Positions 1-8,361 are shown, counted from the first letter of the stretch. The stretch: 64,000 bases of DNA from Streptomyces sp. NBC_00448 (GCF_036014115.1 NZ_CP107913.1:1-64000), one strand, 5' to 3'. Program-made: numbers and translations. Notes: a model not told the origin generated them from the sequence alone.

Positions 1-14
1 CGCGCTGGGAGTGA

Positions 15-223
15 GTGCCCCGCGTTGCGGGGCACACCGATCCGCGTTGCGGATCGGGGCGCGGCAAGCCGCGCCGGGCTGTCTCCGCTTCGCTCCAACA
101 GCCCACAAACGGGGCCGCGTTGCGGCCCCCGAAGTGCCGCCGGCAAGCCGGCGGTGGGCTCCGCGTTGCGGAGCCCTGGCAGGTCCGCTTCGCTCCCCTG
201 CCTATCGGCCGCGTTGCGGCCGA
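15..223. repeat. Array of nine micro-hairpins with fixed loops
   Basis: Nine back-to-back perfect inverted repeats fill this stretch. Five share the core CCGCGTTGCGG (loop GTT): 15-35, 37-57, 111-129, 156-176 and 205-223. Two share GGCAAGCC (loop AA): 58-75 and 137-154. Two share a loop with TCCGCTTCGCTCC: 76-104 and 178-202. Outside the cores the stem bases differ from copy to copy but always pair, for example gtgccccgc/gcggggcac versus gggctccgc/gcggagccc. That compensation suggests the fold is what is kept. The order is A A B C, A, B A C, A, so part of the set looks duplicated. Function unknown; it lies just upstream of the HTH gene and at the edge of the defence-type island. Confidence 0.85.
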
Positions 224-261
224 GCTGGCTAGTAGGCGCTTGGCCGGGTGTCTGGTGGGGC

Positions 262-915
262 ATGGTGGTCGTTGTGACTGATGTGTCTCAGCCTCAGGTT
301 CGTTTACAGCTGCATGACTTCGTGCTCGACCCGAAGGACCCGGACGTCATGCGCAAGGTCCTGACGGTGGAAGCGGATGTTCTGACGTTTGACGAGGGCA
401 CAGTTACCTTCTGGCTGCGCGGGGTTGAGGTGGCCACCTTCCCTTGGAGTGCGGTGCGCGCGGTGGAACTGGCATCGAGTGCTCCTTCGGCAGCCACTCG
501 TGCGTACTCAGTGGACGAGGTCAGGAAGCGTCACGGCAATGCGTACCAGCGCTGGACGCAGGAGGATGAGCAGCTGCTCGTCGAGCTTCATTCCTCGGGG
601 CATGGTGTCGAGGCTCTTGCTCGACGGTTTTCGCGTCAGCCGAGTGCGATTCGTTCGCGGCTGACGAAGCTGGGGGTGGAAGAGCCTGGGGGCCAGCAGG
701 ACTCTCCTGCCCCCCCCCATTCTGACGGTGGCTCACTCGTTGTTGGACACAGCCCGGGGGAAGTCGTGCAGTATCCCATGGTCGGCCTCTTGAGTGTGAG
801 TATGCCCTGGTTCCGGTGCGGGTCCCGGGCGGCTTCTGCAACCGTGATGAGAGTGTTCCCGGAGGGCCAAGGTCGTTCGAAGATGAGAAGCCTGCATCAT
901 AATGGTGCGGGATAG
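262..915 (+). CDS. Putative HTH / SANT-like DNA-binding protein
   Basis: A 217-residue protein. I place the start at ATG 262 because a purine-rich GGTGGGG lies just upstream and because frames further 5' run through the hairpin array; GTG 274 is an alternative. Residues 12-70 form a small predicted beta-rich region (RLQLHDFVLD to WSAVRAVEL) that I do not recognise. Residues 98-138 begin WTQEDEQLLVELH and continue through LARRFSRQPSAIRSRL, a helix-turn-helix of the kind found appended to actinobacterial helicase-associated proteins. The last 65 residues are low complexity and begin at a run of nine C (710-718), so the true C-terminus is uncertain. It is followed after 56 bp by the helicase gene on the same strand and may regulate or assist it. 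The function is inferred from context only. Confidence 0.55.
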   Translation: MVVVVTDVSQPQVRLQLHDFVLDPKDPDVMRKVLTVEADVLTFDEGTVTFWLRGVEVATFPWSAVRAVELASSAPSAATRAYSVDEVRKRHGNAYQRWTQEDEQLLVELHSSGHGVEALARRFSRQPSAIRSRLTKLGVEEPGGQQDSPAPPHSDGGSLVVGHSPGEVVQYPMVGLLSVSMPWFRCGSRAASATVMRVFPEGQGRSKMRSLHHNGAG

Positions 916-971
916 ATTTCTCTCTGAGGGCCTACTGCCCCCGAGGGGCGAAGAGAGGCAGGGCGGATCGT

Positions 972-3416
972 ATGGCTAGGCAGCGGCCTCGTCCTCATCA
1001 GGTCGAGGCGGTGGACGCGGTAGTGCGCGCACTGGCTCAGTCGGCGAGTCCTGTGCTCTCGGAGGGCGGGCTGCGCGCTCAGGTCATCGCTGCCACGGGA
1101 ACGGGCAAGAGCCTTATCGCGGTCGAGGTGGCACGGCGGTTGCGCGCCCGGCGGGTGCTGGTGTTGGTGCCCACTCTTGATCTGCTGGGGCAGATGCTGG
1201 ACATGTGGCGGGCGGGCGGCCGTGGCGGGCGGATGTTCGGCGTGTGCTCGCAGCGGGAGGGCGCCGGGCTGGGGGTTCCGTGCTCGACTGATGCGGCCCA
1301 GTTGGCCGGGTGGCTCAGGGATGCGGATCGGTGCACGGTGTTCGCCACGTATGCGGCGGTGGGGCTCGGGGTTGTGGAGCGGGCGCATACGACCGGGGTC
1401 GGCCGGTGGGATCTGGTGGTGGTGGATGAGGCACATCGGACGTCGGGTGCGCTGGGTAAGCCGTGGGCGGCTGTTCATGACAATAGCCGGGTGCCAGCGG
1501 TGCGACGTCTGTATATGACGGCGACTCCGCGGTTGTGGGAGGTGTCGGCGGAAGAGGCTGCGGATGGTGGGGGGCGTGGTCCTGCTCGGTTGGTGGCGTC
1601 GATGGACGATGAGGCGGTGTTCGGGCCGGTGGTGTACCGGCTGACGATGTCGCAGGCGATCGAGCGGGGCCTGATCGCGCAGTACCAAGTGGTCTGTGTG
1701 GACATCGCCGACCCCCAGGTCCAAGCCGCGCAGCTGGTCGGTGAGCAAGCCCGGACGGATGCGGTGCGCGGAGTGCGGCTGGCGGCGCTGCAGACGGCTG
1801 TACTGAAGACCGGAGCGGAACACCGGCTGCGCAGGATCTTGACCTTTCACCATCGCACCAGCGAAGCGGAGGCTTTCGCAAGCGGGCTGGGTCGGGTTGC
1901 GAAGGCGCTGTGGGAGAGCGATCAGGAGGTATATGCGGAGCCGGGGCTGGTGTGGGCCGACTGGTTGTGCGGGGAGCATAAGACGGTGCACCGGCGCCAG
2001 GTGCTTGAGGAGTTCTCGACGGGGATTGTGGACGAGACGGTGATGGAGTGCTGTGTGCTGTCGTCGGCGCGTGTGCTCGGCGAGGGCGTCGATACCAAGA
2101 ACTGCGATGCTGTCGTCTTCGCCGATGTCCGGGGGTCGACGCCCGATGTCGTTCAGGCCGTGGGGCGGGCGCTGCGGATGCGGCCTGGGGAGGGCAAGAC
2201 AGCGTCCCTGGTCGTGCCGGTGTTCCTCGGGCCGGGTGAGGAACCGGACGAGATGCTTGTCTCCAGGGCCTATGCCGACCTGGCCAAGGTGTTGACCGCG
2301 CTGCGCGCGCACGACACCGAGGCCGTTGAGCAGCTCGCTGTCCCTCAGGCTCCCGGTCGTCCGTCCGCCGGTGGAACCGCGATGGCGGCGGACGGTGAAG
2401 GAGGGGTCAGCGGGCCGGCTCAAGGGCTGCTGGCCTTCTCCACACCGCGGGATCCGGTGAGACTGGCGGCGTTCATCTCCGCGCGGGTCCTCAAGCCTGA
2501 AGGCGAATACTGGCGCCGCGGGCTGCAGGCCGCACTTGCCTACTACGAAGACCATGGGCACCTGAGCGTTCCCATCGGGCACACGGCGCCCGATGGATTC
2601 CCTCTCGGGGCATGGATCGGCCGGCAGCGGCACGCGCACCAGCGCGGGGACCTCGCCGAGGAAAGAGTGCGGCAGCTCGACGAGTTCTCGATGATCTGGT
2701 CCCACCACGCGGTGGCCTTCGACGAAGGACTGGCCGCGGCGTGCGGGTGGGCCGCCGAGCACGGGCACCTTCTGCCCCCCACCGAAGCCACCTGGCAGGG
2801 CTACCCGCTCGGCATCTGGCTCAAGAACCAGCGCGCCGCCGCCCGGCGCCCCGCCCCCTCCCAAAAGGAGGAACGGGTGGATGGTGCGGTAGCAGGTGCC
2901 CTGAGTGCAGAACGGCGTCGAAAGCTGGACGATATCGACCCGGCATGGTGCCCCGTGTGGCCAATCGCCTGGCAACGCTGCTTCCACCTCGCCCGCGCCC
3001 ACCTCGCAGGTGACGGGTTCCTGCCCGAGGAGGACGGCCTGCTCATCGTCCAGGGCGAAGACATCGGCCGCTGGGCCCGCATCCAGCGCGCCGAGTGGGA
3101 CACGCTGACTCCTCCGCAGCAATGGCTGCTCACCGAGATCCTCGGCCTCGGCCCGCTCGACGAACCGGAGCCGGCTGCTGTTCGGACACCTGTGCCCCGG
3201 CGCAGCCGAGCCGAGATGTGGGCCGACAACCTCACAGCCGCACGCCAATACGCGCAACGCGAAGGACACCTGAACGTACCCCGATCGCACATCGAGAACA
3301 TCGGCGGTACCGAACACGCACTCGGCGTGTTCATCGCCAACTCCCGGACACGCAAGAGCAATCTCGCATCCGAACGGGTCGAGGAACTGACCGCGATCGG
3401 CATGAGATGGAGCTGA
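972..3416 (+). CDS. SF2 DEAD/DEAH helicase with helicase-associated repeats
   Basis: An 814-residue ATP-dependent nucleic-acid translocase. Motifs seen are Walker A AATGTGKS (about residues 40-47), DEAH (152-155), TATP (183-186), and a second RecA lobe with LGEGVDTKNCDAVVF and QAVGRALRMRP (about 365-405). The C-terminal half holds four copies of the helicase-associated domain pattern (W..gl..a..y...hGhl.vP......plG.wi..qR), starting near residues 516, 580, 655 and 750. This architecture is common in actinobacteria, often in accessory islands, and its substrate is not established. The next gene starts 20 bp after the stop, with its RBS immediately upstream, so the two are probably cotranscribed. 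A long open frame on the opposite strand is a GC-content shadow. Confidence 0.85.
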   Translation: MARQRPRPHQVEAVDAVVRALAQSASPVLSEGGLRAQVIAATGTGKSLIAVEVARRLRARRVLVLVPTLDLLGQMLDMWRAGGRGGRMFGVCSQREGAGLGVPCSTDAAQLAGWLRDADRCTVFATYAAVGLGVVERAHTTGVGRWDLVVVDEAHRTSGALGKPWAAVHDNSRVPAVRRLYMTATPRLWEVSAEEAADGGGRGPARLVASMDDEAVFGPVVYRLTMSQAIERGLIAQYQVVCVDIADPQVQAAQLVGEQARTDAVRGVRLAALQTAVLKTGAEHRLRRILTFHHRTSEAEAFASGLGRVAKALWESDQEVYAEPGLVWADWLCGEHKTVHRRQVLEEFSTGIVDETVMECCVLSSARVLGEGVDTKNCDAVVFADVRGSTPDVVQAVGRALRMRPGEGKTASLVVPVFLGPGEEPDEMLVSRAYADLAKVLTALRAHDTEAVEQLAVPQAPGRPSAGGTAMAADGEGGVSGPAQGLLAFSTPRDPVRLAAFISARVLKPEGEYWRRGLQAALAYYEDHGHLSVPIGHTAPDGFPLGAWIGRQRHAHQRGDLAEERVRQLDEFSMIWSHHAVAFDEGLAAACGWAAEHGHLLPPTEATWQGYPLGIWLKNQRAAARRPAPSQKEERVDGAVAGALSAERRRKLDDIDPAWCPVWPIAWQRCFHLARAHLAGDGFLPEEDGLLIVQGEDIGRWARIQRAEWDTLTPPQQWLLTEILGLGPLDEPEPAAVRTPVPRRSRAEMWADNLTAARQYAQREGHLNVPRSHIENIGGTEHALGVFIANSRTRKSNLASERVEELTAIGMRWS

Positions 3417-3436
3417 CAGACAAGGTGGACTCGGCG

Positions 3437-4018
3437 ATGAGTGCCAGTCGCGTGTGGGACGTGCTTGCCGCAGCACGGGCGTCCTACAGGTCCGAGGTCT
3501 CACCGCACTACGACGAGGTGTTCTGGGAGGTCGCAGGCCGCGTGGAGGTGGCGGGCTGTCTCGGCAAGGCCGACATCGCCGCGCTGATGGTGTGGAAGCG
3601 GCTGTCGGCTCGGACACGGTGGGTTACGGATCTTATGTCGCTGCCCGACGTGGCGGTCCGAATGGCCACTGCCGAAGCGGTTCGGGCGGTACGTGGCACT
3701 GAAACCTCCCGTGGTCAGGCAGCTGGGGCGGGACGAGCTGCCCTGGTTGATCTGCCGGGGTTTCACAAAGGCGATGCATTGGCATCGGCGGTCCTGACAG
3801 CAGCGGCACCGGCACGGATGGCAGTCTACGACCGCCGGGTGCAGCAAGCTCTGGACTCTTTGGACCTGACCCTCACCGCTACGCCTGGACGGTACGGCCG
3901 CTACATGAGCCTCCTGGAGCAGCTCCTCGAACAGGGCGGCCATCAGGCGGAGGGCTGGACATGCCGTGACTTGGACACCGCCCTGTACTGGATCGGCGGA
4001 AGCTGGCCAACGACGTGA
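3437..4018 (+). CDS. Hypothetical protein, helical, 193 aa
   Basis: I do not recognise this family. ATG 3437 is preferred because AAGGTGG lies 8 nt upstream; ATG 3407, which would overlap the helicase stop, is possible. The protein looks mostly helical (VWDVLAAARASYRSEV, KADIAALMVWKRL, YMSLLEQLLEQ) with no signal peptide or membrane segment. Its stop codon shares the 4-nt GTGA with the next small gene, implying translational coupling. Its position between a helicase and a methylase suggests a subunit or partner of that module. No catalytic motif is visible. Confidence 0.7.
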   Translation: MSASRVWDVLAAARASYRSEVSPHYDEVFWEVAGRVEVAGCLGKADIAALMVWKRLSARTRWVTDLMSLPDVAVRMATAEAVRAVRGTETSRGQAAGAGRAALVDLPGFHKGDALASAVLTAAAPARMAVYDRRVQQALDSLDLTLTATPGRYGRYMSLLEQLLEQGGHQAEGWTCRDLDTALYWIGGSWPTT

Positions 4019-4257
4019 CTCCCGGCCACGTGCGTTACCACAGCGGCGTAGGGGCCTGCACGTCCCCCTACGGGCATCTGATCCCTGTGAGGGATCCCGA
4101 GGCGCTGGATCGCCCTCCAGCGCCAGCCCACAGCCGGCGACCAGCCGCCGCGTCCTTCACCGACGCCCACGCGGACATAACGGCCCACCAGAATGATCCC
4201 GACGCCCTCTCCCCCAGCGACCAGTACCGACTCTGCTGGAGGTGTGCGACTTGGTAA
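4015..4257 (+). CDS. Small Cys-containing protein, 80 aa
   Basis: A small open frame starting with GTG that overlaps the stop of the preceding gene by four bases (GTGA). That junction is the main evidence that it is translated. The protein has a charged, proline-rich middle and ends LCWRCATW, giving a CxxC pair; another Cys and several His (GHVRYHSGVGAC) near the N-terminus could complete a small zinc site. I do not recognise a family. It may be an accessory factor of the helicase/methylase module. Confidence 0.5.
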   Translation: MTPGHVRYHSGVGACTSPYGHLIPVRDPEALDRPPAPAHSRRPAAASFTDAHADITAHQNDPDALSPSDQYRLCWRCATW

Positions 4258-4424
4258 CCGCCGAAGAGGGACGGGGCCTGGGCCTGGCCGCAGGTCAGGC
4301 CCAGCATCGACGTCACCCACCCCGTCATCCCTGCCAGTACCAGGCCGCCGCGAAACTCAACCTCGCCCTGGTCGCGGCAATCGAAGCCGACCGCGGCAGC
4401 CACAGGCGAGCAACAGCAACGTAG
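4242..4424 (+). CDS. Possible small protein, 60 aa
   Basis: Starts at GTG 4242 with CTGGAG directly before it and overlaps the end of the upstream small gene by 16 bases. The C-terminal half (KLNLALVAAIEADRG) reads like a real amphipathic helix, while the middle is His/Arg/Pro-rich. There is no recognisable domain. It may be coupled to the upstream gene or be chance coding. The remaining 100 bp up to the methylase carry its promoter. Confidence 0.3.
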   Translation: MCDLVTAEEGRGLGLAAGQAQHRRHPPRHPCQYQAAAKLNLALVAAIEADRGSHRRATAT

Positions 4425-4490
4425 GCAGAGCAGTACACGCGGATCGCGCACAATGCGCTGCATGTGTACGTCGCCAACACAAGATCCTCA

Positions 4491-4519
4491 TTGAGGACTG
4501 TCATTTCGCCGTGTACGGT
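4491..4519 (+). promoter_or_regulatory. Likely leaderless promoter of the methylase gene
   Basis: TTGAGG (4491-4496), a 17-base spacer and TACGGT (4514-4519) match a housekeeping-type actinobacterial promoter. The -10 ends six bases before ATG 4526, so transcription would start at or next to the start codon. There is no Shine-Dalgarno sequence in this gap, consistent with a leaderless mRNA, which is common in Streptomyces. Confidence 0.55.
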
Positions 4520-4525
4520 GACGGC

Positions 4526-6181
4526 ATGAAGGACGACGCTCGTTCCACCTCTGATCCGCTGATCACCGGTGCCGAGATCGCCCGGCTGGCCGGAGTGACC
4601 CGTGCCGCGGTCTCCAACTGGCGGCGCCGCTACGACGACTTTCCTGCGCCTGCCGGGGGCGGGACGACCAGTCCTCTCTTCCGCCTTACCGAGGTGCGTG
4701 CCTGGCTCGCCAAGCAGCGCAAGGGACAGGACGTATCCGACGAAGTCAGACTCTGGCAGTCGCTGCGCGGCGCGTACGGGGACGACCTCATCCGGGGGCT
4801 CGCCGCGGTCGCCAGGCTCCTGTCGGACGGCACCCCACCGCCAGGTCTCGCGCCCGAGATCAGCCGGCAGACGGTGGAGGTCGCCGAGAACACATCGAAA
4901 ACCGAGCTGATCGCTGCTCTCGCCGAGCGCTTCTTGGACTCCACCCGCCGGGCCGGCTCCGATCAGGTCACCTCCCCCCGGATCGTCCAGGCTGTGCGGC
5001 ACTTCGCTGGCACCGTACCGAACAGCGCGAGCATCGTGGACCCGGCTTGCGGGATCGGCAGCCTTCTCCTGTCCCTCGGCCCAGCATCCGGCCCCACCCG
5101 CCACGGCCAGGAAGTCGACCCGGCGATGGCCGAGTTCGCCCAGATCCGCGCCACCCTCACCGGCCGTGTCCCCAGCGACATCCGGGCCGGCGACTCGCTG
5201 CGCGACGACCAGTGGCCCGACCTCCAAGCGGACCTCGTCGTCTGCGACCCGCCGGTCGCCTCCCCCGACTGGGGCCGTGAAGACCTCCTCCTCGACGCCC
5301 GCTGGGAACTCGGTACTCCGTCACGCGCCGAGGGCGAACTCGCCTGGCTCCAGCACGCCTACGCCCACACAGCTCCCGGGGGCAGGACCATCATGGTGAT
5401 GCCCGCGTCCGTCGCCTACCGCAAGGCCGGCCGCCGTATCCGCGCGGAACTCGTCCGCCGTGGCATCCTCACCCAGGTCGTCGCCCTCCCGCCCGGCACG
5501 GCCACAGCCCACTCCCTCCCCGTGCACCTCTGGTTCCTCCTGCGCCCCAACCCGGACGGCGCACAGGCCGTCCGGATGGTGGATCTCACCGCGAACTCCC
5601 CGGACGGCCCTCTCGACCCCGAACCCGACCAGACTGTCGACGTCCCTCTCATCGACCTTCTGAACGACACGGTCGACCTCACCCCCGGCACCCACGTCCG
5701 TGGAACCCACCGCGACTACCTGACCGAATACGCGAACCTCCGCAGCCAGCTGCAGGACCAACTCCACGCCCTGGACGCCCTGCTACCCCACCTCGCACCC
5801 GGCAGCGGCCCCGGCACCCTCGACAACGCGTCCGTCAGCGTCGCCGATCTCGCCCGAGCCGGGCTCGTCGAGTACACCGACGGCGATCCTGCCTCAGCTA
5901 GCGACCAACTCGACACCGACTACCTTCACGGCTTCCTCCTCAGCCCCGCCAACAAGCGCCGCTCCACCAGCACCAGCGGCGCCTTCCGCGTCGACGCCCG
6001 TGGTTCCCGCATTCCTCAGATGGGCATTGAGGATCAGCGTCGCTACGGCGCTGCGTTCCGCGCGCTGCAGGAGTTCGAGGAGCGTACCCGGCAGCTCGCC
6101 AAGCTCAGCGGACAGGCCACCGCCCTCGCCCACGAAGGCCTCACGAACGGTGCCCTAGACCCGGCCCTCGAGGGTGCGTGA
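4526..6181 (+). CDS. N6-adenine DNA methylase with HTH head and S-like tail
   Basis: A 551-residue HsdM-type methylase. Residues about 12-62 form a winged-helix/AlpA-like DNA-binding head (ITGAEIARLAGVTRAAVSNW then LFRLTEVRAWL). The SAM-binding motif I is VDPACGIGSLLL (about 171-182). The catalytic motif IV reads CDPPV (240-244) rather than the usual NPPY/F, so activity should not be assumed. The C-terminal 100 residues contain RIPQMGIEDQRRYG followed by a helix ending AHEGLTNGALDP, like the conserved region of a type I specificity subunit, suggesting methylase and half-specificity functions in one chain. No separate HsdR or HsdS is nearby. The stop lies 9 bp from the convergent helicase stop. 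Its role could be self-marking for the neighbouring McrBC-type genes, or epigenetic regulation. Confidence 0.8.
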   Translation: MKDDARSTSDPLITGAEIARLAGVTRAAVSNWRRRYDDFPAPAGGGTTSPLFRLTEVRAWLAKQRKGQDVSDEVRLWQSLRGAYGDDLIRGLAAVARLLSDGTPPPGLAPEISRQTVEVAENTSKTELIAALAERFLDSTRRAGSDQVTSPRIVQAVRHFAGTVPNSASIVDPACGIGSLLLSLGPASGPTRHGQEVDPAMAEFAQIRATLTGRVPSDIRAGDSLRDDQWPDLQADLVVCDPPVASPDWGREDLLLDARWELGTPSRAEGELAWLQHAYAHTAPGGRTIMVMPASVAYRKAGRRIRAELVRRGILTQVVALPPGTATAHSLPVHLWFLLRPNPDGAQAVRMVDLTANSPDGPLDPEPDQTVDVPLIDLLNDTVDLTPGTHVRGTHRDYLTEYANLRSQLQDQLHALDALLPHLAPGSGPGTLDNASVSVADLARAGLVEYTDGDPASASDQLDTDYLHGFLLSPANKRRSTSTSGAFRVDARGSRIPQMGIEDQRRYGAAFRALQEFEERTRQLAKLSGQATALAHEGLTNGALDPALEGA

Positions 6182-6190
6182 CTCCCCCGC

Positions 6191-8326
6191 TCACCCGTGC
6201 ACGGGCAGGAACCCGCTCGCCGTCCCGCTCCACGAGACAGCCAGCGCCTCCCGGGCGCGGGTGCACGCGACGAATAGCAGACACCGCTCGCGCAGCAGGT
6301 CCGTCTCATGCTGCAGCCCGTCCACCTCGACCGGAGTGATCTCGCGGGCGAACGGCACGACGGTCGCGGTCACCCCGAGGACGGCCCCGGCCCGGAACTC
6401 AAGGCCCTTCATGGCGTGCATGGTGGCCAGCCGCACGCCATCCGTATCCGGCCCCAGGTTGTCCTTGACGCGCACGACGGGCACCCCGGCGCCGACCAGC
6501 TTGTCGTGGCACCTGTCGAGCAGCACGTTGAAGCGCGTGCAGACACCGATCTCGGCTGGACGGATCCCCTGGGCGATCCAGTCCTGGACCCGCTCCACGA
6601 GGGCAGCGACCTCCGCCTGCTCGGAGCCGTAGCCGCCGATGTGCGGCTTGCGGCCGTGCAGCAGGGACCGGTAGCCGGCCAGGCTGTCGTTCCCCTCTCC
6701 CCCCAGGTCCTCGACGGGGACGGGGCCGAGGATGCCGGTGGACCAGGCGAGGATCTCCTCGGTGCTGCGGTAGTTGATGCGCAGCCGGCTGGTGCGGCCT
6801 TTGACGGAGATCCCGAGCGAGCCCAGCGACACCCGCGAGTCGTAGATGCGCTGGTGCGGATCGCCCGTGATGAACAGGTCGTCCGGGCCGGGCGCGACGG
6901 CCGCCCGCAGGACCCGCCACTGCGCTGGGTGGAGGTCCTGGGCCTCGTCGACCACCACGTGGTCGTATTGCGCCTTGGCTGCGACGAGCAGCCTGGCGGC
7001 CTCGGCACACACCTGGAGATGCGTGAGCGAGCCGCGCGCCCTCAGCTTGGTTGTGAACATCTCGACGGCCGGCCACAGCAGCTTCCTTCGCGTCGCCGAC
7101 AGGGGTGTGCCGCGTCCAGGCCGGGCGGCGGCCAGGTAGTCGTCGAGGGTGCGCAGGTCGTGGGCGAGCACCACGTGCCGGTATTCCTGCGCCAGGAACT
7201 GCTCGGTCCATGGGAGGTCCAGGCGTTTGCGGACCTGTTGCCATATCTGGCGCTCCTCCCGGTCACCGATCGGAGAGGGCGCCCGGCCGCCGAGCTCGGT
7301 GACGGTCCGGTGCGCGTACGCGTTCACGGTCGTCACGTCCACGCGGGCGAGCTGCTCCTCGTCGCCGTCGAGGAGCAGCGCAAGGTTCTCTCGCAGTGCG
7401 GCCGCGAGGGCGTTGGTGTAGGTGGTGAGCAGGACGCGGCCGGCGGGCGAGCGGGACAGCAGGTGCTTGACGCGGTGCAGGGCCACGACCGTCTTGCCCG
7501 TTCCGGGGCCGCCGGTGACCTGTACCGGTCCGCCGTACGAGACCCGGTAGGCGACGCGGCGCTGCGAGGGGTGCAGGAAGACTCGCCAGGCGGCGAAGGG
7601 CTTGTCCAGGATGTCGGTCAGCTCGTCGGGGCCGGTGACCAGGGTGATACGGCTGGCGGTGTTGGTGATGGCAGACGCCAGGTCCTGCACGGGCTCAGGT
7701 GTGGCGTCGGCGGGCCGCCGCTCGGCGACGACATCCCGGTACACCTCTTCCGGGCTGAACCCTTCGGCCAAGTACTGCAGGACCTCGAACTGGTCCTCCG
7801 GCAGCAGGGTTCCGAACGCCTCCAGCTGCGGCTTGTCGACGACGGTCCGCACCGCCCTCAGCACCTGGTCGTCGATGCCGAGTTCCTTCAGCACCGTGTC
7901 GGAGTACTTCGCCAGCAGCAGCGCCGGCGCGGCGGCCGCGGCCTTCTCCAGGGCCGGGGTCAGCTGCTCGATGGCGACGACGTTGCGGACCTCCAGGGCG
8001 CGCGTTGCCGTGTTCACGGTGTAGAGCCGCTTGGCCGCCCAGGTGTACGCGTCATCGTGCGGCACCACATTGATCAGCAGGAAGACGTCACTGCCGTCAT
8101 CGGGAGCGAGCACGACTCCGCGCCAGAAGTCGTTGATCCGGATCGTCCGCATCCGCGGGTCACGGGCCTTGTCCACGGACTCCAGGTGCAAGCCTTTGTC
8201 CGCGTGGAGTTCGGCGACAGTGAGCTTTTGGAACTTGGCCATCGCCTTGCGGACACCGGCCTTGACGGGCTTGTCCAGTACGTCGTAGCTCTCCCAGAAG
8301 CTATTCGCGAACGCCAGCTGCGGCAT
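6191..8326 (-). CDS. UvrD/Rep-like SF1 helicase with RelE-like N-terminus
   Basis: A 711-residue protein and the last gene of the minus-strand set. Residues about 1-105 resemble a RelE/ParE toxin fold: a helical hairpin (KAGVRKAMAKFQKL) followed by strands ending MRTIRINDFWRGVVL and VPHDDAYTWA. The SF1A helicase core follows, with Walker A GGPGTGKT (272-279), DEAQD (460-464), QRIYDSR, LRINYRST, an ATMHAMKGLEF motif V region and a final VACTRAREAL motif VI. It is shorter than UvrD (about 720 versus 730-750 with a smaller 2B region) and has no separate nuclease motif that I can see. It starts 35 bp after the McrC stop, preceded by GGGGGTAGGG. A role in processing DNA cut by McrBC is inferred from linkage. 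Confidence 0.85.
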   Translation of the reverse strand: MPQLAFANSFWESYDVLDKPVKAGVRKAMAKFQKLTVAELHADKGLHLESVDKARDPRMRTIRINDFWRGVVLAPDDGSDVFLLINVVPHDDAYTWAAKRLYTVNTATRALEVRNVVAIEQLTPALEKAAAAAPALLLAKYSDTVLKELGIDDQVLRAVRTVVDKPQLEAFGTLLPEDQFEVLQYLAEGFSPEEVYRDVVAERRPADATPEPVQDLASAITNTASRITLVTGPDELTDILDKPFAAWRVFLHPSQRRVAYRVSYGGPVQVTGGPGTGKTVVALHRVKHLLSRSPAGRVLLTTYTNALAAALRENLALLLDGDEEQLARVDVTTVNAYAHRTVTELGGRAPSPIGDREERQIWQQVRKRLDLPWTEQFLAQEYRHVVLAHDLRTLDDYLAAARPGRGTPLSATRRKLLWPAVEMFTTKLRARGSLTHLQVCAEAARLLVAAKAQYDHVVVDEAQDLHPAQWRVLRAAVAPGPDDLFITGDPHQRIYDSRVSLGSLGISVKGRTSRLRINYRSTEEILAWSTGILGPVPVEDLGGEGNDSLAGYRSLLHGRKPHIGGYGSEQAEVAALVERVQDWIAQGIRPAEIGVCTRFNVLLDRCHDKLVGAGVPVVRVKDNLGPDTDGVRLATMHAMKGLEFRAGAVLGVTATVVPFAREITPVEVDGLQHETDLLRERCLLFVACTRAREALAVSWSGTASGFLPVHG

Positions 8327-8361
8327 GAGCCCCTACCCCCTGACGGATATCCCATGAGCGA

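Noticed and set aside
15..223. CRISPR array
   Set aside because: Units are adjacent palindromes of 17-29 bp with no unique spacers of constant length and no cas genes.
897..3617. 906-codon minus-strand open frame
   Set aside because: It is antisense to the helicase, whose motifs are complete. Composition is Pro/Arg/His-rich, as expected from a GC-rich shadow frame.
6191..8326. Free-standing toxin-antitoxin pair at the RelE-like domain
   Set aside because: The RelE-like part is in frame with the helicase and no small antitoxin gene lies next to it.
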